DNA of 64,000 nucleotides, taken from positions 106,390 to 170,389 of the forward strand of contig CALOBR010000010.1 of assembly GCA_942491665.1 (NCBI GenBank). Direction: 5' to 3'. The position numbers and the translations under genes were made by a program. Positions 50,313 through 60,216 of this stretch are shown here, piece after piece (the first letter of the stretch is position 1; every line of letters starts with the position of its first letter). Source of the stretch: CAVQGZ01 sp942491665. Its GTDB lineage: Bacteria; Actinomycetota; Actinomycetes; Jiangellales; Jiangellaceae. Under the pieces are notes generated by a model. That model was given only the letters and a program-made list of their open reading frames with translations. It searched no databases and was not told the DNA's origin.

Positions 50313-51622
50313 GCACCACCTCCCCTCACCTCCTCCCGGTGCTGTCGGCGCACTGGGACGACCCGGACGCCTTCACCTTGGCAGGGTACGAGCGCACCGG
50401 TGGCTACCAGGCCGCCCGCACCGCGCTGGCTCGTGAGCCGGCCGACCTCATCGACATGGTCAAGGACGCCGGGCTGCGCGGCCGAGGCGGAGCCGGCTTC
50501 CCCACCGGCATGAAGTGGAGCTTCATCCCCAAGGACAGCCCGAACCCGACCTACCTCGTGGTCAACGCCGACGAGTCCGAGCCGGGCACCTGCAAAGACA
50601 TCCCGCTGATGATGGCCACCCCGCACACCCTGGTCGAGGGCATCATCATCTCTTCCTACGCCATCGGGGCGCACCAGGCGTTCATCTACGTCCGTGGCGA
50701 GGTTCTGCACGTCATCCGGCGGCTGCGCGCCGCGGTCGAGGAGGCGTACGCGGCCGGGTACCTGGGTCGCGACCTGTTCGGCACCGGCTACGACCTCGAC
50801 GTCGTGGTGCACGCGGGTGCCGGGGCCTACATCTGTGGGGAGGAGACGGCGCTGCTGGACTCCCTGGAGGGACGTCGTGGCCAGCCGCGCCTGCGTCCCC
50901 CGTTCCCGGCCGTCGCCGGTCTGTACTCGTCCCCGACGGTGATCAACAACGTGGAGTCCATCGCCAGCGTCCCGGCCATCGTGCGCAACGGCCGTGACTG
51001 GTTCCGCTCGATGGGCAGCGAGAAGTCGCCCGGCTTCACGCTGTACTCCTTGTCGGGCCACGTCACGCGCCCCGGGCAGTACGAGGCCGCGCTCGGCATC
51101 ACGCTGCGAGAGCTTCTCGACCTCGCCGGCGGCGTTCGCCAGGGCCACGAGCTCAAGTTCTGGACCCCCGGGGGCTCCAGCACCCCGATCCTCACCGCTG
51201 AGCACCTCGACGTGCCGCTGGACTACGAGGGCATGGCCGGGGTCGGCTCGATGCTCGGCACCAAGGCACTGCAGATCTTCGACGAGACCACGTCTGTGGT
51301 GCGTACGACCCTGCGCTGGGTCGAGTTCTACAAGCACGAGTCGTGCGGCAAGTGCACGCCGTGCCGCGAGGGCAACTGGTGGCTCGTGCAGATCCTGCGT
51401 CGCATGGAGGCCGGAACGGCGAGCGAGCAGGACGTCGACACGCTGCTCGACCTGTGCGACAACATCGCCGGGCGCTCGTTCTGCGCCCTCGCCGATGGCA
51501 CGTCCGCCTGCGTCACCAGCGCGATCAAGTTCTTCCGGGACGAGTTCGAGGCGGGCACCCACACCGCGGCCAGCGACCTCTTTCCCTACGAACGCTCGGC
51601 CCTGGAGGCAGTTGCCGTATGA
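50309..51622 (+). CDS. nuoF: NADH-quinone oxidoreductase subunit F
   Basis: The 437-residue subunit oxidises NADH. GLRGRGGAGFPTGMKW binds NADH/FMN, ICGEETALLDSLEGRRGQPR contacts FMN, and ESCGKCTPCREG with a later Cys binds cluster N3. GTG start overlapping nuoE; ATGA overlap with nuoG. Confidence 0.95.
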   Translation: MSTTSPHLLPVLSAHWDDPDAFTLAGYERTGGYQAARTALAREPADLIDMVKDAGLRGRGGAGFPTGMKWSFIPKDSPNPTYLVVNADESEPGTCKDIPLMMATPHTLVEGIIISSYAIGAHQAFIYVRGEVLHVIRRLRAAVEEAYAAGYLGRDLFGTGYDLDVVVHAGAGAYICGEETALLDSLEGRRGQPRLRPPFPAVAGLYSSPTVINNVESIASVPAIVRNGRDWFRSMGSEKSPGFTLYSLSGHVTRPGQYEAALGITLRELLDLAGGVRQGHELKFWTPGGSSTPILTAEHLDVPLDYEGMAGVGSMLGTKALQIFDETTSVVRTTLRWVEFYKHESCGKCTPCREGNWWLVQILRRMEAGTASEQDVDTLLDLCDNIAGRSFCALADGTSACVTSAIKFFRDEFEAGTHTAASDLFPYERSALEAVAV

Positions 51623-54006
51623 GCGAGGTCGACGAGCTCGTCACCCTGACCATCGACGGGTACCAGGTCAGCGTGCCGAAGGGGACGCTGGTGATCCGAG
51701 CTGCTGAGCAGCTCGGCATTGCGATCCCGCGGTTCTGCGACCACCCGCTGCTCGACCCGGTGGGCGCCTGCCGACAGTGCCTGGTCGAGATCGGCATGCC
51801 CGACCGTGAGGGCAACCTGCGGTGGATGCCCAAGCCGCAGGCCTCGTGCACGATCCCGGTCACGCCGGGCATGCAGGTCAGGACCCAGCTGACCAGCGAG
51901 GTCTCCGACAAGGCCCAGCAGGGAATCATGGAGTTCCTGCTGATGAACCACCCGCTCGACTGCCCGATCTGCGACAAGGGGGGGGAGTGCCCGCTGCAGA
52001 ACCAAGCCATGAGCAACGGCCGGCCGGAGGCCCGCTTCGACGGCGAGAAGCGCACCTACCCCAAGCCGATCGCCATCAGCAGCCAGGTGCTGCTCGACCG
52101 CGAGCGCTGCGTGCTCTGTGCGCGGTGCACCCGCTTCTCCGACCAGGTGGCCGGCGACCCGTTCATCGAGCTGCTCGAACGGGGCGCGCTGCAGCAGGTG
52201 GGGATCTATGAAGACGAGCCGTTCGAGAGCTACTTCTCCGGCAACACGATCCAGATCTGCCCTGTCGGCGCGCTGACCAGCGCTACGTACCGTTTTCGGG
52301 CGCGCCCGTTCGACCTCGTCTCCACGCCGAGCGCCTGTGAGCACTGTGCCTCCGGCTGCGCCCAGCGCACCGACCACCGGCGCAACAAGGTGATGCGCCG
52401 GCTCGCCGGTGAGGACCACGCCGTCAACGAGGAGTGGAACTGCGACAAGGGCCGCTTCGCGTTCACCTACGCCACCGCTGACGACCGGTTGACGCACCCG
52501 CTGGTGCGCCGGGCCGGCGCGCTCGTGCCGGCTTCGTGGCCGGAGGCGTTGCGCGTCGCGGCCAACGGGCTCCGGGCGGCCGGGGGCGTCGGCGTGCTCA
52601 CCGGCGGCCGCGTCACCGTCGAGGACGCCTACGCCTACGGCAAGTTCGCCCGGGTGGCGTTGGGCACCAACAACGTCGACTTTCGCTTTCGTCAGCACAC
52701 CGACGAGGAGGCACAGTTCTTGGCCGCCCACGTGGTGGGCACAACCCCCGACAGTGGAGTCTCCTACGCCACCTTGGCGTCGGCCCCGTTCGTCCTTCTC
52801 GTCGGTCTCGAGCCGGAGGAGGAGTCGCCCATCGTCTACCTGCGGCTTCGCAAGGCTGTCCGGGCCGGCACCACGCGGGTTGCCACCGTCGCGCCCTTCG
52901 CCAGCCGTGGGTCGCAGAAGATGGACGCCACCCTGGTCACCGCCGTCCCCGGCACCGAGGCAGGCGTGCTGTCTGCCCTGCCCGACGACGTGGCGGCGCA
53001 ACTGCGCGAGCCCGGCGCGGTGATCCTGGTCGGCGAACGCCTCGCCGGGGTCGCCGGCGGGCTGTCCGCCGCGTCTGCCCTCGCGCACAACACCGGTGCG
53101 GGGCTCGCCTGGGTGCCGCGCCGCGCGGGGGAGCGGGGTGCGCTGGACGCCGGGGCCTTCCCGACCCTGCTGCCGGGCGGTCGCCCGGTCACCGACCCCG
53201 TCGCCCGCGTCGATGTCGCCGCCGCGTGGGGCGTGGAGTCGCTGCCGGGCGAGCCGGGCCTCGACACCGCTGCCATGCTGGCCGCGGCCGCCGCCGGCTC
53301 GCTGGGAGCGCTCGTCCTCGGCGGCATCGAACCCGCCGACATGCCGAGCCCGCACCTGGTGGCCGACGCTGCGTCGCGTGCCTTCACCGTCAGCCTCGAG
53401 ATTCGCGCCAGCGACGTCCACGAGCACGCCGACGTCGTGCTGCCGGTGGCAGCCACCGTCGAGAAGGACGGCACGTTCCTCGACTGGGAGGGACGCCCCC
53501 GCTCGTTCGAGACGGCCGTGCGATCGACCCACCGCAGCGACGCCTGGGCGCTGGACGCGTTGGCGACCGAGCTCGGCGTCGCGCTGGGCACGGTCGAGGT
53601 CGGTGCCGCCCGCCATGAGCTCGACGAGCTCGGAGCCTGGGACGGCGAACGCAGCGCACCGCCCGCCCACGCCCCGCAAGCCCTGCCGACCGGCACCGTG
53701 CTCGCCACGTGGCGCATGCTTCTCGACCTCGGTCGGCTGCAGGACGGCGAGCCGAACCTCGCGGGCACGGCCCCCGCTCCGCTCGCACGCGTGTCAGCGA
53801 GCACCGCAGAGTCTGTGGGAGCCAAGAACGGTGACACGCTCACGCTCACCACGTCGGCCGGCTCGATCACGCTGCCGGTCGAGGTGACCGACATGCCCGA
53901 CGAGGCGGTGTGGGTGCCGATGAACTCCCCCGGCAGCCGGGTGCATGTCGACCTCGGGGCCACGGCCGGCAGCCCGGTGACGCTGAGCGCAGGAGGTGCC
54001 CGATGA
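51619..54006 (+). CDS. nuoG: NADH-quinone oxidoreductase subunit G
   Basis: The 795-residue iron-sulfur subunit. The N-terminal ferredoxin domain has Cys in FCDHPLLDPVGACRQC, then CPICDKGGECPLQN and RCVLCARCTRFS for the next clusters, and ACEHCASGC in the molybdopterin-like half. The last third is a degenerate oxidoreductase domain, variable in actinobacteria. ATGA overlaps at both ends. Confidence 0.94.
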   Translation: MSEVDELVTLTIDGYQVSVPKGTLVIRAAEQLGIAIPRFCDHPLLDPVGACRQCLVEIGMPDREGNLRWMPKPQASCTIPVTPGMQVRTQLTSEVSDKAQQGIMEFLLMNHPLDCPICDKGGECPLQNQAMSNGRPEARFDGEKRTYPKPIAISSQVLLDRERCVLCARCTRFSDQVAGDPFIELLERGALQQVGIYEDEPFESYFSGNTIQICPVGALTSATYRFRARPFDLVSTPSACEHCASGCAQRTDHRRNKVMRRLAGEDHAVNEEWNCDKGRFAFTYATADDRLTHPLVRRAGALVPASWPEALRVAANGLRAAGGVGVLTGGRVTVEDAYAYGKFARVALGTNNVDFRFRQHTDEEAQFLAAHVVGTTPDSGVSYATLASAPFVLLVGLEPEEESPIVYLRLRKAVRAGTTRVATVAPFASRGSQKMDATLVTAVPGTEAGVLSALPDDVAAQLREPGAVILVGERLAGVAGGLSAASALAHNTGAGLAWVPRRAGERGALDAGAFPTLLPGGRPVTDPVARVDVAAAWGVESLPGEPGLDTAAMLAAAAAGSLGALVLGGIEPADMPSPHLVADAASRAFTVSLEIRASDVHEHADVVLPVAATVEKDGTFLDWEGRPRSFETAVRSTHRSDAWALDALATELGVALGTVEVGAARHELDELGAWDGERSAPPAHAPQALPTGTVLATWRMLLDLGRLQDGEPNLAGTAPAPLARVSASTAESVGAKNGDTLTLTTSAGSITLPVEVTDMPDEAVWVPMNSPGSRVHVDLGATAGSPVTLSAGGAR

Positions 54007-55220
54007 ACCCCGATGCGATCGAAGGCTTCGGCAGCGACCCCTGGTGGATCATCGCCATCAAGGTGCTCTTCATCTTCGTGCTGCTCGTCGTCTTCACGCT
54101 CTTCAACGTCTGGGCCGAGCGCCGTGTCGTGGCCCGCATGCAGCACCGTGTCGGCCCCAACCGGGTGGGCCCGTTCGGTCTGCTGCAGAGCCTTGCCGAC
54201 GGCGTGAAGCTGGCCTTGAAAGAAGACGTCGTCCCGCGCAACGCCGACAAGTTCGTGTTCTGGCTGGCCCCGTTCATCTCGGTGGTCACCGCGTTCCTTA
54301 CCTTCGCGGTCATCCCCATGGCCGGTGAGGTCAGCATGTTCGGGGTCACCACGCGCCTGCAGCTGACCGACATGTCAGTGGCCGTCCTCTACATCCTCGC
54401 CGTCACCGCAGTCGGCGTGTACGGGCTGGTGCTCGCCGGGTGGGCGTCCGGGTCGACCTACCCCTTGCTCGGCGGCCTGCGCTCCACGGCCCAGGTCATC
54501 TCCTACGAGCTGGCGATGGGCATGTCGCTGGTGGCGGTGTTCCTGTACTCCGGCTCGATGTCGACCAGCCGCATCGTCGAGGCCCAGGAGCAGCTCTGGT
54601 TCGCCGTGGCTCTCGTCCCGTCTTTCTTGGTCTTTCTCGTGTCGATGGTCGGGGAGACCAACCGCGCGCCTTTCGACCTGCCCGAGGCCGAGGGCGAGCT
54701 GGTCGGTGGCTTCCACACCGAGTACTCCTCGCTGAAGTTCGCGCTGTTCTTCCTCGCCGAGTACGTCGCGATGGTGAACGTGTCGGCGCTGGCCGTCACC
54801 GTGTTCCTCGGCGGCTACACCGCGCCGTTCGGCCTGCCCGACGGCGGCTGGCTCGGCTTCTTCTGGTTCTTGGCCAAGGTGCTGACGCTGCTGTTCGGGT
54901 TCGTGTGGCTGCGCGGCACGCTGCCCCGGCTGCGCTACGACCAGTTCATGGCGCTGGGCTGGCGGGTGCTCATCCCCGTCTCGCTCGTCTGGATCCTCAT
55001 GGTCGCCGGCTTGCGTCTGGCCAGTGGCGAGGTCGGCCAGACCCAGCTGATCGTGGTGGTGGCCGGGATCGCCGTCGGGCTGGTGATCGTGAGCTTCTTG
55101 CCATGGAGCCGCCGCGGCGGACCGGTGAGCGAGCAGCCGCACGACGAGCAGTCCCTCGCGCCCGGCTACCCTGTGCCGCCGTTACCGGCGCAGACGAAGG
55201 GGGAGGACCAGCGTGCCTAA
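54003..55220 (+). CDS. nuoH: NADH-quinone oxidoreductase subunit H
   Basis: The 405-residue membrane subunit joins the peripheral arm to the pumps and forms part of the quinone cavity. RVGPNRVGPFGLLQSLADG and ETNRAPFDLPEAEGELVGGF are signatures; eight or nine hydrophobic helices are visible. The C-terminal tail (EQPHDEQSLAPGYPVPP) is typical of actinobacteria. It overlaps nuoI by eight bases. Confidence 0.95.
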   Translation: MNPDAIEGFGSDPWWIIAIKVLFIFVLLVVFTLFNVWAERRVVARMQHRVGPNRVGPFGLLQSLADGVKLALKEDVVPRNADKFVFWLAPFISVVTAFLTFAVIPMAGEVSMFGVTTRLQLTDMSVAVLYILAVTAVGVYGLVLAGWASGSTYPLLGGLRSTAQVISYELAMGMSLVAVFLYSGSMSTSRIVEAQEQLWFAVALVPSFLVFLVSMVGETNRAPFDLPEAEGELVGGFHTEYSSLKFALFFLAEYVAMVNVSALAVTVFLGGYTAPFGLPDGGWLGFFWFLAKVLTLLFGFVWLRGTLPRLRYDQFMALGWRVLIPVSLVWILMVAGLRLASGEVGQTQLIVVVAGIAVGLVIVSFLPWSRRGGPVSEQPHDEQSLAPGYPVPPLPAQTKGEDQRA

Positions 55221-55722
55221 GTTCCTCGACCCCGTCGCCGGCTTCGGCGTCACCTTCCGGACGATGTTCAAGAAGGTCGTCACCGAGTCCTACCCCGAGC
55301 AGAAGGTTCCCACGGCCCCCCGGTTCCACGGCCGGCACCAGCTCAACCGCTGGCCGGACGGCTTGGAGAAGTGCGTGGGCTGCGAGCTGTGCGCCTGGGC
55401 GTGCCCGGCCGACGCCATCTACGTGGAGGGCGCCTCGAACACCCCGGAGGAGCAGTTCTCCCCGGGCGAGCGCTACGGCCGCGTCTACCAGATCAACTAC
55501 CTGCGCTGCATCTTCTGCGGCCTGTGCATCGAGGCGTGCCCGACGCGGGCGCTCACCATGACCAACGAGTACGAGCTGGCCGACACCAGCCGCGCCAGCC
55601 TGATCTACGAGAAGCACGACCTATTGGCGCCCCTGCTTCCCGGCATGGAAGAGCCGCCGCACCCACGCCGGCTCGGCGACACCGAGAAGGACTACTTCTT
55701 GGGAGCGGGTGAGTCGTCATGA
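55213..55722 (+). CDS. nuoI: NADH-quinone oxidoreductase subunit I
   Basis: The 169-residue ferredoxin-like subunit carries two 4Fe-4S clusters, N6a and N6b: CVGCELCAWACP and CIFCGLCIEACP are the paired motifs. GTG start; ATGA overlap with nuoJ. Confidence 0.95.
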   Translation: MPKFLDPVAGFGVTFRTMFKKVVTESYPEQKVPTAPRFHGRHQLNRWPDGLEKCVGCELCAWACPADAIYVEGASNTPEEQFSPGERYGRVYQINYLRCIFCGLCIEACPTRALTMTNEYELADTSRASLIYEKHDLLAPLLPGMEEPPHPRRLGDTEKDYFLGAGESS

Positions 55723-56444
55723 CCGGCGAAGCCGTCGCCTTCTGGATCGTCGCGCCCATCACCGTCATCGGTGGGTTCGGGCTGGTCATGTCGCGCAAGG
55801 CCGTGCACTCCGCGCTCTGGCTCGCGGTGACGATGATCGGCCTGGCCATCCTGTACATCGCCTCGGACGCACCGTTCCTCGGCGTGGTCCAGGTGATCGT
55901 CTACACGGGCGCCGTCATGATGCTGTTCCTGTTCGTCATCATGCTCGTCGGCGTCGACTCCTCGGACTCCCTGGTCGAGACCCTGCGCGGGCAACGGGTC
56001 GCTGCGCTTCTCGCGGCACTCGGCTTTGCGTTCGTCCTCATCAGCGCGATCACTCGGGCGGTGATCCCCGCCGCGGTGTCGACCGCCGAGCTCAACCCGA
56101 TCGGCAACGTCGAGGGCCTCGCCGACCTGATCTTCGCCGACTACCTCTTCGCCTTCGAGGCCACCAGCGCCTTGCTGATCACGGCGGCGGTAGGCGCGCT
56201 CGTGCTCGCGCTGACGCCCAAGGTCTTTCCGAAGAAGAGCCAGAGAGTCCTCTCGATCGAGCGGTTCCGTCCGGCCGACGGCGACTTCAGCAACGCCGCG
56301 GGCCTGCCGACTCCGGGCGTGCTCGCCCGCAACAACGCGGTGGGCACCCCGGCGCTGCTCCCCGACGGCACGCCGAGCGAGGCCTCGTACTCGAGGGTGC
56401 TGCGGGCCCGCGAGGCCCTCGACGAGGAGGGGGAGGAGAAGTGA
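55719..56444 (+). CDS. nuoJ: NADH-quinone oxidoreductase subunit J
   Basis: The 241-residue membrane subunit. Five hydrophobic segments are visible, with VVQVIVYTGAVMMLFLFVIM the conserved third helix. The hydrophilic C-terminus (about 70 residues) is longer than in enterobacteria. GTGA overlap with nuoK. Confidence 0.93.
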   Translation: MTGEAVAFWIVAPITVIGGFGLVMSRKAVHSALWLAVTMIGLAILYIASDAPFLGVVQVIVYTGAVMMLFLFVIMLVGVDSSDSLVETLRGQRVAALLAALGFAFVLISAITRAVIPAAVSTAELNPIGNVEGLADLIFADYLFAFEATSALLITAAVGALVLALTPKVFPKKSQRVLSIERFRPADGDFSNAAGLPTPGVLARNNAVGTPALLPDGTPSEASYSRVLRAREALDEEGEEK

Positions 56445-56740
56445 ACCCCAGCAACTACATCGTCTTGTCGGCGATCCTCTTCAGCCTCGGAGCGGTCGGG
56501 GTGCTCGTGCGTCGCAACGCCCTCGTCGTCTTCATGAGCGTCGAGCTGATGCTGAACGCCTCGAACCTGTCGTTCGTCACGTTCGCGCGCACATCCGGGA
56601 CGCTGGACGGGCAGGTGACCGCCTTCTTCGTGATGGTGGTCGCCGCAGCAGAAGTGGTGGTCGGGCTGGCGATCATCATGATGATCTATCGCAGTAGACG
56701 CTCGGCTTCGGTCGACGACGCCAGTCTGCTGAAGCTGTAG
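56441..56740 (+). CDS. nuoK: NADH-quinone oxidoreductase subunit K
   Basis: The 99-residue subunit has three transmembrane helices; VVFMSVELMLNASNLSFV holds the conserved Glu, and VMVVAAAEVVVGLAIIMMI the second. GTG start overlapping nuoJ; 24 bases to nuoL. Confidence 0.95.
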   Translation: MNPSNYIVLSAILFSLGAVGVLVRRNALVVFMSVELMLNASNLSFVTFARTSGTLDGQVTAFFVMVVAAAEVVVGLAIIMMIYRSRRSASVDDASLLKL

Positions 56741-56764
56741 CGCGACGGACGTGAGGGTGACCAC

Positions 56765-58702
56765 GTGACCGTGTTGAACGGGCTGCTCGCTAGCGAGCAG
56801 GTACCAGCTGCTGCCGAGGGGATCTTCTCCCTGATGTGGCTGCTCATCGCCTTCCCCCTGGCGGGGGCTGTGGTCTTGCTGCTGGTCGGCAAGCGCGGCG
56901 ACAGCTGGGGTCACGTGCTCGGCACGCTGACCGTGCTGTCGTCCTTCATCGTGGCGACCTTCCTCTTCTTCGCCGAGGCCGGTCGCGACGCCGAGGACCG
57001 GGCGATCGAGCAGATCCTCTACCAGTTCTTCGCGGTCGGCGGCTACGAGGTGAACGTCGGCCTGCTGCTCGACCCGCTGTCGATGGCTTTCGTGCTGCTC
57101 ATCACCGGTGTCAGCACGCTCATCCACGTCTATTCCATGGGCTACATGGAGCACGACCCGCGCCGGCGGCGGTTCTTCGGCTACCTCAACCTGTTCGTCG
57201 CGGCGATGCTGCTGCTGGTTCTGGCCAACGACTACCTCATTCTCTACGTGGGCTGGGAGGGTGTCGGCCTGGCGTCGTACCTGCTGATCGGCTTCTGGCA
57301 GCACAAGCCGTCGGCAGCGACCGCGTCGAAGAAGGCCTTCGTGGTGAACCGGGTCGGCGACGTCGGGATGTCGCTGGCGATCATGGCCTCGTTCGCCGCG
57401 GTCGGCACCAGCGAGATCCTGGCCGTGACCGGAGCCGCCGATCGCATGTCGACCAGCTGGCTGACCGCGATCGGCCTGCTTCTGCTGCTGGCAGCCTGTG
57501 GCAAGTCTGCCCAGGTGCCGCTGCAGTCGTGGCTGCTCGATGCGATGGAGGGCCCGACCCCCGTCTCGGCTCTCATCCACGCCGCCACCATGGTCACCGC
57601 CGGGGTGTACCTCGTCGTGCGCTCCGGCCCGATCTTCGAGGCCGCACCTGTCGCGCAGAACGCCGTCGTCGTGGTCGGCACGGTCACGCTGATCTTCGGG
57701 GCGATCATCGGTACGGCCAAGGACGACATCAAGAAGGCCCTGGCCGCCTCGACGATGAGCCAGATCGGTTACATGATGCTGGCCGCCGGCCTCGGCCCGG
57801 TCGGCTACGTCTATGCCATCTTCCACCTCATCGCGCACGGCTTCTTCAAGGCCAACCTCTTCCTCGGCTCCGGATCGGTCATGCACGCCATGAACGACGA
57901 GGTCGACATGCGCGTCTACGGCGCGCTGCGCAAGGTGATGCCGTGGACGTTCGTCACGTTCACCGTCGGCTACCTGGCCATCATCGGCGTCCCACCGTTC
58001 TCCGGCTTCTGGTCGAAGGACAAGATCATCGAGGTCGCGTTCGACACCAGCATCGTGGCCGGCGTCGCCGCGTTGATCGGTGCCGGCATCACCGCCTTCT
58101 ACATGACGCGCGTGATGCTCATGACCTGGTTCGGCGACAAGCGCTGGCGCGACGACGCCCATCCCCACGAGTCGCCACCGATCATGGTCGGTCCCCTCGT
58201 GGCGCTGGCCACGCTGTCGGCACTGGGCGGCGCCTTGGAGCTGGGCTTCCTCCCCGGCGGTGGCATCGAGCCGTGGCTGGAGCCGGCGACCGGGTATGTG
58301 GAGTCCGAGCACATCCTGCCGACCATCGCCTACCCGCTGATCACGATGGCCGTCGTCGCCATCGGCGTCGTGTGGTCGTGGCTGATCTTCGGCCGTGACC
58401 CGATACCCGTCACCCCGCCGGCCGGCTCGGCGCTCACCCGGGCGGCCCGTGCCGACCTGTACGGCGACCGGTTCAACGAGGCCGTGTTCATGCGTCCTGG
58501 TCAGTACCTCACCCGCACGCTCGTCTGGATCGACAGCAAGGGCATCGACGGGGCCGTCAACGGCACCGCGGCCGGCATCGGTGGGCTCTCGGCGCGCAGC
58601 CGGGCCATCCAGACCGGGTTCGTCCGGTCGTATGCGTTGTCCATGCTGGCAGGCGCGGTGGTCGTCATCGCTGCCTTGCTCCTCATGGGAGGAAGGCTGT
58701 GA
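56765..58702 (+). CDS. nuoL: NADH-quinone oxidoreductase subunit L
   Basis: The 645-residue antiporter-like proton pump. GWEGVGLASYLLIGFW has the conserved Glu, KSAQVPLQSWLLDAMEGPTP the Lys motif, and STMSQIGYMMLAAG follows. It has the C-terminal lateral helix region. GTGA overlap with nuoM. Confidence 0.95.
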   Translation: MTVLNGLLASEQVPAAAEGIFSLMWLLIAFPLAGAVVLLLVGKRGDSWGHVLGTLTVLSSFIVATFLFFAEAGRDAEDRAIEQILYQFFAVGGYEVNVGLLLDPLSMAFVLLITGVSTLIHVYSMGYMEHDPRRRRFFGYLNLFVAAMLLLVLANDYLILYVGWEGVGLASYLLIGFWQHKPSAATASKKAFVVNRVGDVGMSLAIMASFAAVGTSEILAVTGAADRMSTSWLTAIGLLLLLAACGKSAQVPLQSWLLDAMEGPTPVSALIHAATMVTAGVYLVVRSGPIFEAAPVAQNAVVVVGTVTLIFGAIIGTAKDDIKKALAASTMSQIGYMMLAAGLGPVGYVYAIFHLIAHGFFKANLFLGSGSVMHAMNDEVDMRVYGALRKVMPWTFVTFTVGYLAIIGVPPFSGFWSKDKIIEVAFDTSIVAGVAALIGAGITAFYMTRVMLMTWFGDKRWRDDAHPHESPPIMVGPLVALATLSALGGALELGFLPGGGIEPWLEPATGYVESEHILPTIAYPLITMAVVAIGVVWSWLIFGRDPIPVTPPAGSALTRAARADLYGDRFNEAVFMRPGQYLTRTLVWIDSKGIDGAVNGTAAGIGGLSARSRAIQTGFVRSYALSMLAGAVVVIAALLLMGGRL

Positions 58703-60216
58703 CGTTCCCCGTGCTGACTGCCCTGGTGGTCGTGCCGCTGCTCGGCGCGCTCATCACCGCCCTCGTGCCCAGCGACCGTACCGCGAAGCTCACGGCCATC
58801 GCGGCGTCGCTGGTTACACTCGGCCTCACGGTTCTCGCTGCGCTGCAGTTCGAGCTCGGCGGCCCGCTCTACCAGCTCACCGAGCAGGTCAGCTGGATCG
58901 CCCCCTTCGGCCTCTACTGGTCCCTGGGCCTGTCGGGCATCTCTCTCGCGCTGATCGCCCTGACGGCTGTCGCCACCCCGGTCGTCCTCGGCGCCATGTG
59001 GAACGAGGCGGACGGCTCCGGACGCAGCGTCAAGGCCTTCTACGCCCTCGTGCTCGTGCTGCAGGCCATGACCGTCGGTGCGTTCCTGTCCACCGACGTG
59101 CTGCTGTTCTACATCCTCTTCGAGGCGATGCTCATCCCGATGTACTTCCTCATCGGGGTGTATGGCGGCGACAAGCGCCAGTACGCGGCCATGAAGTTCT
59201 TGCTCTACAACTTGGCCGGTGGCCTGGTCATGCTGGCCGCGGTGATCGGCCTGTACCTTCAGGCGCCCCCCGGCGAGCGGTCGTTCCTGCTGGCCGACCT
59301 CGTCGCGCTCGACATCGACAGCACCGTCCAGGGATGGCTGTTCCTCGGCTTCATGATCGCCTTCGCGATCAAGGCCCCGCTCTGGCCGCTGCACACGTGG
59401 CTGCCTGACGCCGCCACCGAAGCCACGCCGTCCCAGGCTGCCTACCTCTCCGGCGTCGTCGACAAGGTCGGCACGTTCGGCATGGTCGCGCTGGTGCTGC
59501 CGCTCTTCCCGGACGCGTCACGTACGTTCGCGCCGGTCGTGGTGACGCTCGCGGTGATCAGCATCATCTACGGAGGGCTCGTCGCGATCGGGCAGACCGA
59601 CATCAAGCGCATCATCGCCTTCAGCTCGATCAGCCATTTCGGCGTGATCGTGCTGGGCATCTTCGCCCTCACCAGCCAGGCGACCACGGGCGCGACGTTC
59701 TACATGGTCAGCCACGGGCTCTCGACCGGGGCGCTGTTCCTCGTCGCCGGGTTCATGATCGCACGCGGCGGCTCGCGTCAGCTGGCCGACTACGGCGGGC
59801 TGCAGAAGCCCGCGCCAATCCTGGCGGGGTTCTTGCTGGTCGCGGGTCTCTCCGGGCTGGCGATGCCGGGCCTGGCGACCTTCGTGAGCGAGTTCATGGT
59901 GCTCGTCGGCACGTTCAGTCGCTACCAGGTGGCTGCCGCCGTCGCCACGTTCGGCATCGTGCTGTCCGCCCTCTACATCCTGATCATGTACCAGCGGACG
60001 ATGACCGGTCCGACCACGCCGGACACCGAGAACACCCCCGACCTACGCGGTCGCGAGGTGGTGCTGGTGGCGCCCCTGTTCGTGCTGATGGTCGCCCTCG
60101 GTGTCGCCCCGGCCGTCCTGCTTGACCCCGTCGACGACGCCACGCAGCAGACGCTCGACGAGGTCGGCGTAAGCGACCCCGAACCGGTGTTCGCGGCTGA
60201 GGGAGGCGACGAGTGA
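58699..60216 (+). CDS. nuoM: NADH-quinone oxidoreductase subunit M
   Basis: The 505-residue antiporter-like proton pump. FYILFEAMLIPMYFLIGVYG, KAPLWPLHTWLPDAATEATP and AFSSISHFGVIVLGIF are the Glu, Lys and helix motifs. Reading frame intact. GTGA overlap with nuoN. Confidence 0.95.
   Translation: MTFPVLTALVVVPLLGALITALVPSDRTAKLTAIAASLVTLGLTVLAALQFELGGPLYQLTEQVSWIAPFGLYWSLGLSGISLALIALTAVATPVVLGAMWNEADGSGRSVKAFYALVLVLQAMTVGAFLSTDVLLFYILFEAMLIPMYFLIGVYGGDKRQYAAMKFLLYNLAGGLVMLAAVIGLYLQAPPGERSFLLADLVALDIDSTVQGWLFLGFMIAFAIKAPLWPLHTWLPDAATEATPSQAAYLSGVVDKVGTFGMVALVLPLFPDASRTFAPVVVTLAVISIIYGGLVAIGQTDIKRIIAFSSISHFGVIVLGIFALTSQATTGATFYMVSHGLSTGALFLVAGFMIARGGSRQLADYGGLQKPAPILAGFLLVAGLSGLAMPGLATFVSEFMVLVGTFSRYQVAAAVATFGIVLSALYILIMYQRTMTGPTTPDTENTPDLRGREVVLVAPLFVLMVALGVAPAVLLDPVDDATQQTLDEVGVSDPEPVFAAEGGDE

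Noticed and set aside
52900..53800. NuoG third domain as a functional formate dehydrogenase-like enzyme
   Set aside because: The molybdopterin-like part is short and degenerate, as in other actinobacterial NuoG proteins.
56141..58312. Minus-strand open frame of 723 codons, His/Asp-rich
   Set aside because: It is the complement of nuoJ, nuoK and nuoL and shows only the mirrored composition of membrane codons.
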